Positions 9,205-18,152 of a stretch of DNA of 64,000 nt are shown in pieces. Origin of the DNA: Rhizobium mongolense subsp. loessense. GTDB taxonomy: Bacteria > Pseudomonadota > Alphaproteobacteria > Rhizobiales > Rhizobiaceae. Location: the NCBI RefSeq assembly GCF_900099775.1, contig NZ_FMTM01000001.1, positions 1,054,001 to 1,118,000 on the forward strand, given 5' to 3'. A model generated the notes under the pieces. That model was not told where the DNA came from. It ran no database searches and saw only the letters and a list, made by a program, of their open reading frames with translations. The translations under genes and the position numbers were made by a program. Numbering within the stretch: position 1 is the stretch's first letter; every line of letters starts with the position of its first letter.

Positions 9205-10398
9205 ATGACCGCTACCGATCCCGTCGCCAATCTCCAGGCGCTCATCCGCTGCCCCTCCGTGACACCTGCCGAAGGCGGCGCACTTTCTGCGCTCGACGCC
9301 ATGCTTTCGCCGCTGGGCTTTAAGGTGGACAAGGTCAAAGCGACGGAAGCAGGCACCCCCGACATCGAAAACCTCTACGCCCGCCTGGGCAGTGATGGCC
9401 CGCACCTGATGTTTGCGGGACACACGGACGTCGTGCCGGTTGGCGACGAAGCCGCCTGGACGCATCCCCCCTTCGCCGCCGAAATTTCAGGCGGCGAACT
9501 CTTCGGTCGTGGTGCGGTCGACATGAAGGGCGGGATCGCATGCTTCGTGGCAGCCGTTTCCCGGTACGTCGAAAAACACGGCAATCCGAAGGGCTCGATT
9601 TCCTTGCTGATCACCGGCGACGAGGAAGGCCCCGCAATCAACGGCACGATCAAGCTCCTGCAATGGGCGGCAGAACGCGGCGAGCGCTGGGATGCCTGCC
9701 TCGTCGGCGAGCCGACCAATCCAGATACGCTCGGCGACATGATCAAGATCGGCCGCCGCGGTTCGCTCTCCGGCAAGATCACTGTCCACGGCGTTCAGGG
9801 CCACGCCGCCTATCCGCATCTCGCGGATAATCCGGTGCGCGGCATGCTGCAGCTCACGAGCGCGCTGATGGATCCCCCATTCGACAATGGAACCGAAAAC
9901 TTCCAGCCGTCGAACCTCGAGGTGACGACCATCGATGTCGGCAATCCGGCGACCAACGTCATTCCGGCGAAGGCAGCAGCAAGCTTCAACATCCGCTTCA
10001 ACGACACCTGGACGGCCGACACGCTGCAGGCGGAAATCATCCGCCGTCTTGAAGCGGCCGCCAAGAATGGGGCCCTGCGCCCCGGCCGCGAGGCGGTAAG
10101 ATATGACATTGCCTGGGCCGATCGTCCGAGCCATGTCTTCCTCACCCGCAACAACGCACTGATTGCATCGCTTTCCTCTGCCGTCGAGAGCATTGCCGGC
10201 AAGGCGCCGAAGCTTTCGACCACCGGCGGCACGTCGGACGCGCGTTTCATCAAGGACTATTGCCCGGTCGTCGAATTTGGGCTGGTCGGACAGACCATGC
10301 ACATGGTCGACGAACGCGTTGCCGTTTGCGATCTGGAGACGCTGACGCAGATCTACGAAACCTTCATCGAGCGATGGTTCGCAAATGCCGGGGCTTAG
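9205..10398 (+). CDS. dapE: Succinyl-diaminopimelate desuccinylase
   Basis: A 397-residue M20 metallopeptidase-fold enzyme that removes succinate from N-succinyl-LL-diaminopimelate. Visible metal-site motifs are FAGHTDVVP near residue 70, [10 protein letters not shown] near 98, TGDEEGPA near 133 and [13 protein letters not shown] near the C-terminus. The start at 9205 aligns with DapE; a start at 9169 is possible, and neither has a strong ribosome binding site. The last 14 bases overlap the following membrane-protein gene, indicating translational coupling. Confidence 0.96.
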   Translation: MTATDPVANLQALIRCPSVTPAEGGALSALDAMLSPLGFKVDKVKATEAGTPDIENLYARLGSDGPHLMFAGHTDVVPVGDEAAWTHPPFAAEISGGELFGRGAVDMKGGIACFVAAVSRYVEKHGNPKGSISLLITGDEEGPAINGTIKLLQWAAERGERWDACLVGEPTNPDTLGDMIKIGRRGSLSGKITVHGVQGHAAYPHLADNPVRGMLQLTSALMDPPFDNGTENFQPSNLEVTTIDVGNPATNVIPAKAAASFNIRFNDTWTADTLQAEIIRRLEAAAKNGALRPGREAVRYDIAWADRPSHVFLTRNNALIASLSSAVESIAGKAPKLSTTGGTSDARFIKDYCPVVEFGLVGQTMHMVDERVAVCDLETLTQIYETFIERWFANAGA

Positions 10399-10981
10399 GG
10401 AGGTTCAATACTATCTGTCGGGTTTGTGGCTGCTGATCCGTATGGACACGCGGGGCTTCCGGTTTCTCGATATGTCGGACCGCGGCGTCAACCGCTCCTT
10501 CTGGGCGATGGCCTGGTGCCTGCCGCCGATGGGCATTTCGTGGCTCTGGTGGCGTCAGGCCTTCCTGCAGTCGATGCCGCCCCATGTCGAAGTCGGCCTT
10601 CCCTTCTATTTCCGTTTGGGCCTGGTCGAAATCGCCAATTGGTTCGTGCCGCTGGTCCTTGCCGGACTGTTGCTGTTTGCCTTCCGCATGGGCGATCGCT
10701 TTGCCGCCGTGGTCGTCAGCATCAACTGGCTCGGTGTGCCGCTTTCCTACATCAACAGCCTGCTGCTGGCGCTGGTCTTCTTCATTCCCGGCGCCATCAG
10801 CGTCGTGTCGATCCTGCTTCTGGTCTTCATGATGGCGCAGGTCTTCATGCTTGCAAGGATTTTGCGGATGATCTTTCACGGCCACGGGCTGATGGTCGGG
10901 GCGCTGACGCTGGCGCTGCTGGTGCCGACCATGATCCTCGCCGAATATCTGCAGCGCTTCCTCGGCATTTATCCGGTTTAG
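10385..10981 (+). CDS. Conserved membrane protein of unknown function, coupled to dapE
   Basis: A 198-residue protein dominated by hydrophobic helices: about residues 37-55, 78-101, 105-145 (probably two) and 165-187, so five or so membrane spans. The N-terminal cytoplasmic segment carries [21 protein letters not shown]. The start lies inside the 3' end of dapE, 14 bases before its stop. I do not recognise a named family or any catalytic motif. Context suggests a link with cell-wall precursor synthesis, but adjacency is the only evidence. Confidence 0.75.
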   Translation: MPGLREVQYYLSGLWLLIRMDTRGFRFLDMSDRGVNRSFWAMAWCLPPMGISWLWWRQAFLQSMPPHVEVGLPFYFRLGLVEIANWFVPLVLAGLLLFAFRMGDRFAAVVVSINWLGVPLSYINSLLLALVFFIPGAISVVSILLLVFMMAQVFMLARILRMIFHGHGLMVGALTLALLVPTMILAEYLQRFLGIYPV

Positions 10982-11005
10982 ATCAACGCTCTGGCAGGGG
11001 CCGGG

Positions 11006-11809
11006 TCACGACAGATCGTCATCGCCATTCTCTTGCGTCCGCTTGCGCCGATCGGTGATCACCGCCGGATAATCGACCTGCATGAAATAAAGTCCTTCGG
11101 GCGGAGCAACCGGACCGCAGGCCTTGCGGTCACGCGCCTCGAGGGCGGCACGCACATCCTCCGGCGTCCATTTTCCTTCTCCTGCAAGCTTCAGCGTTCC
11201 GGCAAAGGAGCGGATCTGATTGTGCAGGAAACTCTGTGCCGTTGCGCGGATTTCGATGAGCTCGCCGTTCCTCGTCACGTCGAGCCGGTCGAGTGTGCGG
11301 ACCGGGCTGTTTGCCTGGCAATGCGCGGAACGGAAGGTGGAAAAGTCATGCCTGCCGACGAGGATCTGGGCGGCCTGATGCATCACCTCATGGTCGAGCA
11401 CCTTCGGCACCCACCAGGCCTTGCCCGCCTCGAGCGCCAGCGGCGCCCGGCGGTTGATGATGCGGTAGAGATAGTGCCGCCGCTCGGCGGAAAAGCGGGC
11501 ATCGAAAAACTCGACCACCACCTGCACCTCCAAAATGGACACGCGCTCGCCCGCCAGCTTCAGGTGCGCATTCAACGCATTCTGCAACTTGAACGCCGAC
11601 CATTCCTTTAAAAGATCGGCATGGATCACTTGACCCATCGCATGCACGCCGGAATCGGTACGCCCGGCGCCCCGGATCGACACGGTCTCGCCGCTTAACG
11701 ACAGGATCGCAGCTTCGATCGCCCCCTGCACGGATGGGCCGTTTTCCTGACGCTGCCAGCCGACATAGGGTCCGCCGTCATATTCGACTGTCATCCGGTA
11801 ACGCGGCAT
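11006..11809 (-). CDS. truA: tRNA pseudouridine(38-40) synthase
   Basis: A 267-residue pseudouridine synthase with the catalytic-aspartate motif [14 protein letters not shown] near residue 50, plus [12 protein letters not shown] at the N-terminus and [13 protein letters not shown] near 205, all typical of TruA. It modifies uridines 38-40 of the tRNA anticodon stem. The ATG shares one base with the fmt stop (TGATG), so translation is coupled to fmt, in the common alphaproteobacterial order def-fmt-truA. Confidence 0.96.
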   Translation of the reverse strand: MPRYRMTVEYDGGPYVGWQRQENGPSVQGAIEAAILSLSGETVSIRGAGRTDSGVHAMGQVIHADLLKEWSAFKLQNALNAHLKLAGERVSILEVQVVVEFFDARFSAERRHYLYRIINRRAPLALEAGKAWWVPKVLDHEVMHQAAQILVGRHDFSTFRSAHCQANSPVRTLDRLDVTRNGELIEIRATAQSFLHNQIRSFAGTLKLAGEGKWTPEDVRAALEARDRKACGPVAPPEGLYFMQVDYPAVITDRRKRTQENGDDDLS

Positions 11810-12744
11810 CAGGCGAGCCTCGTGCCCTGCGCAAGCGGCGTGCCGCGCAGGAAATCTGCCGCCGCAAGCGGCTTGCCACCGGCCTTCTGCAATCTGGTCA
11901 ACCGAACCGCTCCGGATGCGCAGGCGATAACCAGCTCATCCGTCAGCACTTCGCCGGCAGGACCGTGGCCGTCCGCAAGTTCCGAACCCAGCACCTTCAC
12001 CCGCTCCGGCTTGCCGCCAATCTCGACTTCGACCCAGGCGCCGGGAAACGGCGAAAGTCCGCGGATATGATTGTGAACGTCCCTTGCATCCCTGCTGAAA
12101 TCGATCCGCGTCTCGCCCTTGTCGATCTTCGTGGCATAGAGGACGCCCTCTTGCGGCTGCGGCGTCAGCGGCAGGTCGCCCATTTCAAGCTTTACCATCG
12201 CTTCGCCGATCGCCTTGGCGCCGACATGCATCAGTTGGTCGTGCAACTCGCCGGCCGTCATGTTCGGACCGATCTCGACCTCGCGGGTCAACGCGACGGG
12301 GCCGGTATCCAGCCCCTTGTCCATCTTCATCACCATCATGCCGGTCTTTTCGTCGCCTGCCATGATCGCTCTCTGGATGGGTGCTGCGCCGCGCCAGCGC
12401 GGCAGCAGCGAGGCATGGCCATTGTAGCAGCCGTTGCGCGTTCCGCTCAAAATCGCCTCGGGCAGCAGCAGTCCATAGGCAACGACAACCGCCACATCCG
12501 CGTTGAGCGCCCGGAAGCGCTCCCGTTCTTCCGCCTCCTTGAAATTGACCGGCGTGAAGACGGGCAGGCCGAGCAGTTCGGCGGCCTGATGCACCGGCGA
12601 CTTCTGCAGGTCAAGACCGCGCCGTCCGCCCGGCCGCGGCGGCTGCGTATAGACCGCAACAATCCGATGCCCCGCATCCACAAGCGTGCGCAGGGTCGGA
12701 ACCGAGAACTCAGGCGTTCCCATGAAAATGATGCGAAACGACAT
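11809..12744 (-). CDS. fmt: Methionyl-tRNA formyltransferase
   Basis: A 311-residue enzyme that formylates initiator Met-tRNA using 10-formyl-tetrahydrofolate. Motifs: [14 protein letters not shown] at the N-terminus, [19 protein letters not shown] near residue 110 (the SLLPxxRG signature) and the linker to an OB-like C-terminal domain. The frame is open upstream of the ATG, because a relic of a toxin gene reads in frame into it; that upstream stretch has no start codon and is not part of Fmt. An AGAGAGA run just upstream may serve as the ribosome binding site. Confidence 0.96.
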   Translation of the reverse strand: MSFRIIFMGTPEFSVPTLRTLVDAGHRIVAVYTQPPRPGGRRGLDLQKSPVHQAAELLGLPVFTPVNFKEAEERERFRALNADVAVVVAYGLLLPEAILSGTRNGCYNGHASLLPRWRGAAPIQRAIMAGDEKTGMMVMKMDKGLDTGPVALTREVEIGPNMTAGELHDQLMHVGAKAIGEAMVKLEMGDLPLTPQPQEGVLYATKIDKGETRIDFSRDARDVHNHIRGLSPFPGAWVEVEIGGKPERVKVLGSELADGHGPAGEVLTDELVIACASGAVRLTRLQKAGGKPLAAADFLRGTPLAQGTRLA

Positions 12745-12774
12745 TCTCTCTCGCCAGGTTTCAGGACAGGTGTC

Positions 12775-13087
12775 TTCAAACGGGTTTACGAGCCTGAGAT
12801 CAAGCCCTTCGAAATTTTTTATGTCGCGTGTCGCCAGCGTCGCGCCGTCAGATGGCGGCGATCATAGCGTCCTGGATCGATATCGGCCGCCCCTTGCTCT
12901 TGCGCTTTGCCCGCAGACGGCCCGTTGCAATCGCTGCATGGTCGTCAATGGCGAGTATCTTGTTCCGATAAGCGACAAGCAGGCTGGCGGATCTGTCGAT
13001 ATAACGCTTTGATTTCGTTCGGGCCAGAAAGGCTCGGCAGCGCAAGACTGCTCCATCGCGACAATTTTGCAGAGAAAGGACGATCAC
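12775..13087 (-). pseudogene. Decayed FitB/VapC-type PIN-domain toxin
   Basis: The relic starts with GTG at 13087, giving MIVL as in FitB-like toxins, and overlaps the ancestral antitoxin stop by four bases (GTGA). The expected DTN-type active-site segment and roughly the first third of the domain are missing. A KALYRQI piece lies in one frame. ILAIDDHAAI and [14 protein letters not shown] lie in a second frame that stops at 12848-12850. [19 protein letters not shown] continues in the next frame, reading towards fmt. At least two frameshifts and one deletion are therefore needed to restore it. It is non-functional on sequence grounds; the family assignment rests on the C-terminal PIN features. 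Confidence 0.75.
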
Positions 13088-13375
13088 TCGAAATCCTCGA
13101 CAGGTCGGCCGAAATCACGCTTTCGCTCCGCTTCGATCTCATCCATGATTTTCGCGAACGCCTCGGCCTCGTCGTCGTTCTCCGGCCCGAGAAACTGAAC
13201 GCAGACTGTCCCATGCCGTTAGGTCGTCATCATTTGCAACAGGTTCTTCGGCGATCATGCCTTTTTGCACAAGGCGGTTTGCTTCGTCGGAAAGGCTGCG
13301 ACCCCTTCGCTCGGCACGCACAGCGATGTTTTGCCTCATCGCATCGGAAATATCCCGCATCCGAAGATCGCCCAT
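13084..13375 (-). pseudogene. Frameshifted FitA/VapB-like ribbon-helix-helix antitoxin
   Basis: Starts at ATG 13375 behind an excellent AAAGGAGG site. The N-terminal DNA-binding part is intact (GDLRMRDISDAMRQNIAVRA then GRSLSDEANRLVQKG). After AWDSLRS the present frame becomes arginine-rich and stops at 13139-13141. Skipping one base near 13192-13196 restores FLGPENDDEAEAFAKIMDE and then DFGRPVEDFE with a stop at 13084-13086, which is a normal antitoxin tail. A 78-residue protein with the DNA-binding domain but without the toxin-binding tail could still be made and might still bind its operator. Confidence 0.78.
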
Positions 13376-13391
13376 AGGCCACCTCCTTTAC

Positions 13392-13406
13392 GATATCAGC
13401 GATATC
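13392..13406 (-). promoter_or_regulatory. Candidate operator of the antitoxin relic
   Basis: Two GATATC hexamers (13392-13397 and 13401-13406) separated by three bases form a perfect-arm inverted repeat just upstream of the antitoxin ribosome binding site. Ribbon-helix-helix antitoxins typically bind such paired palindromes to autoregulate. The role is inferred from position only. Confidence 0.45.
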
Positions 13407-13439
13407 ATCATGCGCTTGCGTCCATAGCTTCAACGCAAC

Positions 13440-13958
13440 TCAGAGAGCCTTCGCCGACTTCGCCGCCTTCGTGAACTTCTTGATCACCATTTCCCGCTTC
13501 AGCCGCGAAATATAATCGATGAAGAGTACACCGTTCAGATGGTCGATCTCGTGTTGAAGGCACGTGGCTAGGAGGCCGTCGGCCTCAACGGTCTGCTCCT
13601 TGCCGTCACGGTCGAGATATTCGACGCTGACGGTCGCCGGACGCTCGACCTCGGCATAATAGTCCGGAATGGAAAGGCAGCCTTCTTCGTAGACCGATCG
13701 CTCGTCGGAAGATTTGACGATCTTAGGATTGATAAAGACCTGCGGCTGCTTTTCCTCGCCCTCCCGCGAAACGTCGATCACCAGTATACGGCGCGGCACG
13801 CCGACCTGGATTGCGGCCAGGCCAATGCCCGGTGCATCATACATCGTTTCCAGCATGTCGTCGGCAAGACGCTTGAGATCGGCATCGATCCGCTCGATCG
13901 GTTTGGAAACCTGGCGGAGGACGGGATCTGGAAGAATGATAAGTGGCTTGATGGTCAT
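13440..13958 (-). CDS. def: Peptide deformylase
   Basis: A 172-residue metalloenzyme that removes the N-formyl group from nascent proteins. Conserved motifs are [10 protein letters not shown] near residue 45, EEGCLSIP near 91 (metal cysteine) and [13 protein letters not shown] near 133 (HExxH). It would normally sit directly upstream of fmt. Here the two are about 700 bases apart because the toxin-antitoxin relic lies between them, so fmt may need its own promoter or read-through. Confidence 0.96.
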   Translation of the reverse strand: MTIKPLIILPDPVLRQVSKPIERIDADLKRLADDMLETMYDAPGIGLAAIQVGVPRRILVIDVSREGEEKQPQVFINPKIVKSSDERSVYEEGCLSIPDYYAEVERPATVSVEYLDRDGKEQTVEADGLLATCLQHEIDHLNGVLFIDYISRLKREMVIKKFTKAAKSAKAL

Positions 13959-14044
13959 CGCGTTCCCATAACCTATCTTTTCCAGCTAGGGAATTATCCT
14001 GAAACTCCGGAAAGTGCTTTTTTGCGCAGCCCCGCGGAATTTGG

Positions 14045-15541
14045 TCAGGCTGCGCGGCGGGATGCCGGCGCCTGACGCTCCTGCGAGCGGATATTGAAGT
14101 GCTGCAGCAGTGCCACGAGGTTGTCCACCTCCGCGCGCAGGTGACGGCTCTCTGCCGAGGTATGTTCTACCATGCTTGAGTTCTGCTGCGTGATCGTGTC
14201 CATGTTGCGGATCGCAATGCTGACTTCGTTTACCCCTGTCGCCTGATCACGCGCTGCCGCTGCGATATCGGCGACGAAGCTGTTGATGATGTTGATACGG
14301 CTGATCATATCGCTAAGTGCCTCGCCGGTACTGCTGACGATGCCGACGCCCTCGTTCACCTGTATGGAACTTTCCGAGATCAGATTCTTGATCTCCTTGG
14401 CCGCGTCGGCAGTGCGCTGCGCGAGCTGGCGCACTTCCTGGGCGACAACTGCGAAACCCTTGCCCGCCTCGCCGGCACGCGCGGCCTCGACGCCGGCGTT
14501 AAGGGCCAGAAGGTTCGTCTGGAAGGCGATTTCGTCAATGACGCCGATGATCTTGGCTATCTCGGCGGACGACTTCTCGATACCCGCCATGGCCGACACC
14601 GCGCTTGTCACGAGCTCACCTGAACTCTTCGCCTTCTCCTGCGTCTCGCGCACCGCACCGGATGCCTTCTCGGCATTTGCTGCGGTCTGGCCAACGCTGA
14701 CGGAGAGCTGCTGGAGCGCAGCAGAGCTCTCCTCAATGCCGGCCGCCTGTTGCGCCGTGCGCATCGCCAGATCGTCGGTTGCCTTGGAAATCACCTCGGT
14801 GCCGCTCAAAATTTCCCCGGAACTTCTGCGCACCGATGCGAATGAGGCCCGTAGCGCCGCCGCAGCGCGGTTATAGTCCTCCGCCATGTGCCGGAAATTG
14901 CCCGGCAGATCCGCCGGCAGCGTTGCTTCGAGATCGCCCTTTGAAAGAGCTTCCAATCCGCGGCGCAGATGCTCGAGCGCAATCGCCTGATCGGCTTCTG
15001 CCTTGGCACGCTCCTCTTCATGCTTGCGCCGCTTCTCTTCCAGCGCCTCGAGGTAGACGGAAATTGAATAGTCCATGTCGAGCATACTGGCCTTGATGAG
15101 CGAGGCGAGCTTTTCGGCAAGCGCCTTGCCCTGCTGGCGGCCGAAGCGTGACGGCCACTGCTTTTCCATGATGCCTTTGACGAGTTCTGCCATGACGATC
15201 GCATAACCGCCGATATACCAGCGCGGTTCAAGGCCAATGCGGGCATGCGCCCTCCCGACGGCGGTGACGCCGTTCACGTAGCTCTCGTCGAAATTGCCGC
15301 CGGCAAGGTTCGCCCAGTGATGCTCCTGGCGATTCTTGGCCTGGCCGACATGCGTTTTGTCGGAAAAGAAGCCGGCCACCGCGGGGGTCCTGGCGATCTT
15401 GCCATAAAACTTGTCCAGCGCGCCGCCGATCAGCTCGCCGATGACCGGGCGCAGTTCGCGTATGGTCATTCTCGCCTCGCTGTCGAGTTCGATGAAATCA
15501 AGGCGCTGCTTGAGTGCGTTTTCGGATTGCTGAGTGGTCAT
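14045..15541 (-). CDS. Cytoplasmic globin-coupled chemoreceptor (HemAT-like)
   Basis: A 498-residue methyl-accepting protein with no membrane segment. Residues about 5-160 form a protoglobin sensor; His99 in [17 protein letters not shown] is the expected proximal heme ligand. A linker helix of about 40 charged residues and a HAMP-like piece follow. Then comes the signalling domain with the hairpin-tip sequence [19 protein letters not shown] and flanking methylation helices. HemAT-type proteins sense oxygen or another gas and signal to CheA. I prefer the ATG at 15541, which places the globin domain at the N-terminus; an in-frame start at 15595 is also open. It ends in SRRAA without a CheR-binding pentapeptide. 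Confidence 0.9.
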   Translation of the reverse strand: MTTQQSENALKQRLDFIELDSEARMTIRELRPVIGELIGGALDKFYGKIARTPAVAGFFSDKTHVGQAKNRQEHHWANLAGGNFDESYVNGVTAVGRAHARIGLEPRWYIGGYAIVMAELVKGIMEKQWPSRFGRQQGKALAEKLASLIKASMLDMDYSISVYLEALEEKRRKHEEERAKAEADQAIALEHLRRGLEALSKGDLEATLPADLPGNFRHMAEDYNRAAAALRASFASVRRSSGEILSGTEVISKATDDLAMRTAQQAAGIEESSAALQQLSVSVGQTAANAEKASGAVRETQEKAKSSGELVTSAVSAMAGIEKSSAEIAKIIGVIDEIAFQTNLLALNAGVEAARAGEAGKGFAVVAQEVRQLAQRTADAAKEIKNLISESSIQVNEGVGIVSSTGEALSDMISRINIINSFVADIAAAARDQATGVNEVSIAIRNMDTITQQNSSMVEHTSAESRHLRAEVDNLVALLQHFNIRSQERQAPASRRAA

Positions 15542-15747
15542 GCTGTATTTCTGTCCTGGCGCATGGTGCGATAGAGGTCTTTTCGGAAACGACAATTCGA
15601 AAATATAGTTGAGTATTCGTTAAAATCAGGCGTCGGTCGTCACGAGCTTCGTGCCGCCGCGCTGCGGCACTTTGCCCCCGAAATTGGGCCATGGATCCGT
15701 TCACGTTTTGATCTAGTCATCGCCGGCGGGTTTGTTATTGTGCGCGA

Positions 15748-16971
15748 ATGAACAATGTTACCGAATCGCTGACAATTTCGATCGCCGGGCTCAGCCCGGC
15801 CATCCTCGCCCTTGCCGGTGGCGCTGTGGCTGTCGTTGTCGTGGGGCTCGTGTTCCTGTTGCTCAGGAACAGCAACCTGCGGCGCGAACAGGATGAGGAG
15901 GCAGCGATCCGGGCCCTGGAAGCCGATGCCCGCATGGCCGAGCTCCTGAAAATTCAGGCCGAGATGCAGGGACGCATTTCGACCATGGCTGAGGTCTTCG
16001 GAATGCGTCAGGCCGAACTCAACCAGGCGATCGGTCAGCGCCTCGACGGCATGTCACAGCGTGTCAGCACGACGATCAGCGAACAGACGAAATCGACGCA
16101 TGAGAACCTTCAGCGCCTGCAAGAGCGGCTCGCGGTCATTGATGCAGCTCAGAACAATATCCAGACGCTGGCAAAGGATGTCGTCGGGCTTCAGGCCATC
16201 CTCTCCAACAAGCAAACGCGCGGCGCATTCGGCCAGTCGCGCATGGAGACCATCGTCGCCGACGGTCTGCCGATGGGCGCCTATGCTTTCCAGCAAACGC
16301 TTTCAAACGGCTCGCGGCCCGACTGCACCGTGCGCATGCCGAACGGTGCGCCGCCGCTGGTCATCGATGCCAAGTTTCCTCTCGAAGCCTGGAATGCCAT
16401 TCGCGACGCGGGCACGGCGGACGCAACCAAGCTTGCCTCGCAGCAATTCCGCCGCGATATGGAAATCCATGTCCGAGATATATCGGAAAAGTATCTTATC
16501 CAGGGTGAGACGCAGGATACGGCTTTTCTCTTCGTTCCTTCTGAATCGATCTTCGCTGAAATTCATGAGAATTTCGAGCCGATCGTCCAGAAGGCGCATC
16601 GTTCCCGCATCGTCATTGTTTCGCCTTCACTGCTGATGCTGTCGATCCAGGTCATCCAGGCCGTTTTGAAGGATCAGCGCATGCAGGCGCAGGCACACGT
16701 CATCCAGGGCGAGGTAGCGATCCTGATGGATGATCTCGGGCGGCTCGATGAGCGCGTGCGCAAACTGCAGACTCATTTTTCCCAGGCGCAGCGGGATGTT
16801 GATCAGATCATCACGTCCACTGACAAACTCTCCAAACGCGGCGCAAAAATCGAAGCGCTGGAATTCGAGGGTGCAGAAGCGCTCAAGGCGGAGCGTGAAA
16901 TCGGACCTCCGGCGAAGTCGGTCGAAAGCCGCACCGGCCTTCTCAAACTGAGGGTGGTTGACGAAGAGTGA
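15748..16971 (+). CDS. rmuC: DNA recombination protein RmuC
   Basis: A 407-residue protein with an N-terminal membrane helix (ILALAGGAVAVVVVGLVFLL, about residues 15-36), a coiled-coil region (about 45-130) and the RmuC nuclease-like core containing PLVIDAKFPLEAW near residue 207 and FVPSESIFAEI near 260. RmuC limits DNA inversions and duplications; the core is related to restriction-endonuclease folds. It is transcribed away from the globin chemoreceptor. The call is firm; the biochemical role is known only in outline for the family. Confidence 0.93.
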   Translation: MNNVTESLTISIAGLSPAILALAGGAVAVVVVGLVFLLLRNSNLRREQDEEAAIRALEADARMAELLKIQAEMQGRISTMAEVFGMRQAELNQAIGQRLDGMSQRVSTTISEQTKSTHENLQRLQERLAVIDAAQNNIQTLAKDVVGLQAILSNKQTRGAFGQSRMETIVADGLPMGAYAFQQTLSNGSRPDCTVRMPNGAPPLVIDAKFPLEAWNAIRDAGTADATKLASQQFRRDMEIHVRDISEKYLIQGETQDTAFLFVPSESIFAEIHENFEPIVQKAHRSRIVIVSPSLLMLSIQVIQAVLKDQRMQAQAHVIQGEVAILMDDLGRLDERVRKLQTHFSQAQRDVDQIITSTDKLSKRGAKIEALEFEGAEALKAEREIGPPAKSVESRTGLLKLRVVDEE

Positions 16972-17021
16972 GCCCATCGGGCAGTGTCCGTCGCCATGAG
17001 AAGCATGACAGGACACCCTTT

Positions 17022-17921
17022 ATGATCACAGTTTTCGGCTCCATCAACATGGACCTCATCGCCACGACCGATCGCCTGCCAAAGCCCGGCGAAACGGTGG
17101 CCGGCAACGGTTTTGCAACCGCGGCGGGCGGCAAGGGAGCCAACCAGGCATTGGCCGCGCGACGTGCAGGCTGCGTGGTCCATATGGTGGGCGCAGTCGG
17201 AAAGGATGAATTCGCTGCACCGGCGCTCATGCTGCTCGATCAGGCGGGCATCCGCCTTGCAGGCGTCAAGCATGTCGATGGGCCAACCGGTACTGCGCTG
17301 ATCCTTGTTGGTGGAGACGGCGAGAACATGATCGCCGTCGTGCCGGGGGCAAACGGGACCATCGCGGCCGAGGATGCCGATGCGGCGATCGAAGCCATGA
17401 GCAATGGGGATACCCTGATGCTGCAGTTCGAGGTGCCCGCCCCGGCAGTCGAACGTGCGCTGGCCGCAGCCAAGGTCAAGGGCGTCACGACCGTCCTCAA
17501 CCTCGCGCCGCTCATCGCAGACGCCCCGCGGCTTGGACGTCTCGCCGATATCGTCATTGCCAACGAGACGGAGTTCGAGCGGCTTGCTGGCCAGGACAAC
17601 ATGACCCCGACTGATCGCGAAACGGCGTTGAGACGCCTGCACGGAGAGACCGGACAGACGTTGATCGTGACGCTCGGCGCCGACGGCGTGATCGCAATCC
17701 GGGATGGCGTCATCACACGAGCGAAAGGACTGAAGATCGATCCGGTGGATACCGTCGGGGCAGGCGATACATTCTGCGGCTACTTTGCCGCAAGCCTTGA
17801 TGAAGGCCTCGATTTTAAGGCTTCGCTGCGGCGGGCCGCCGTCGCCGGCTCGCTTGCCTGCCTCAAGGCCGGAGCACAGCCATCCATTCCCTTGTCCGCC
17901 GAAGTCGCAAACAAGATATAG
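17022..17921 (+). CDS. rbsK: Ribokinase
   Basis: A 299-residue PfkB-family sugar kinase. N-terminal motif: FGSINMDLI, then AAGGKGANQALAA near residue 38 (PfkB signature 1); C-terminal motif: DTVGAGDTFCGYFA near 247 with the catalytic aspartate. The GGKGANQA sequence favours ribokinase over fructokinase. The open frame begins earlier, but the ATG at 17022 starts the conserved fold. No ribose transporter gene is adjacent, so the substrate source is unknown. Confidence 0.9.
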   Translation: MITVFGSINMDLIATTDRLPKPGETVAGNGFATAAGGKGANQALAARRAGCVVHMVGAVGKDEFAAPALMLLDQAGIRLAGVKHVDGPTGTALILVGGDGENMIAVVPGANGTIAAEDADAAIEAMSNGDTLMLQFEVPAPAVERALAAAKVKGVTTVLNLAPLIADAPRLGRLADIVIANETEFERLAGQDNMTPTDRETALRRLHGETGQTLIVTLGADGVIAIRDGVITRAKGLKIDPVDTVGAGDTFCGYFAASLDEGLDFKASLRRAAVAGSLACLKAGAQPSIPLSAEVANKI

Positions 17922-18019
17922 TCTTGTCTAATTTGACGGGACACTCGAAGAAATATGAATCAACTCAATATATTAGCGGAATGAATCCGTATAGTTTCAT
18001 TCAAATTTAAGAGATTTCC

Positions 18020-18041
18020 GGCGATCTTTCTTTTGATCGCC
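18020..18041 (+). terminator. Hairpin in the rbsK-chemoreceptor gap
   Basis: Seven-base arms GGCGATC/GATCGCC around an eight-base loop, followed by AGGCTTTTCTT. It lies about 100 bases after the rbsK stop and 110 before the chemoreceptor start. It could be a delayed terminator or part of the chemoreceptor leader. A second short inverted repeat (GAATGAA/TTCATTC) lies at 17979-18002. Confidence 0.35.
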
Positions 18042-18152
18042 AGGCTTTTCTTGAAAGGCCCCGGCAACGTCACGGCTGCTCCATGAAGGTGCGGCATTTC
18101 CTCCCCGTGCCTGAGAATGCGACTCCGGTGCGTCGCCCCTGCCGAGGAACCC

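Noticed and set aside
14024..14055. GCGCAGCC/GGCTGCGC hairpin at the end of the globin chemoreceptor gene as a terminator
   Set aside because: The T-run lies on the wrong side for minus-strand transcription and the stem overlaps the stop codon.
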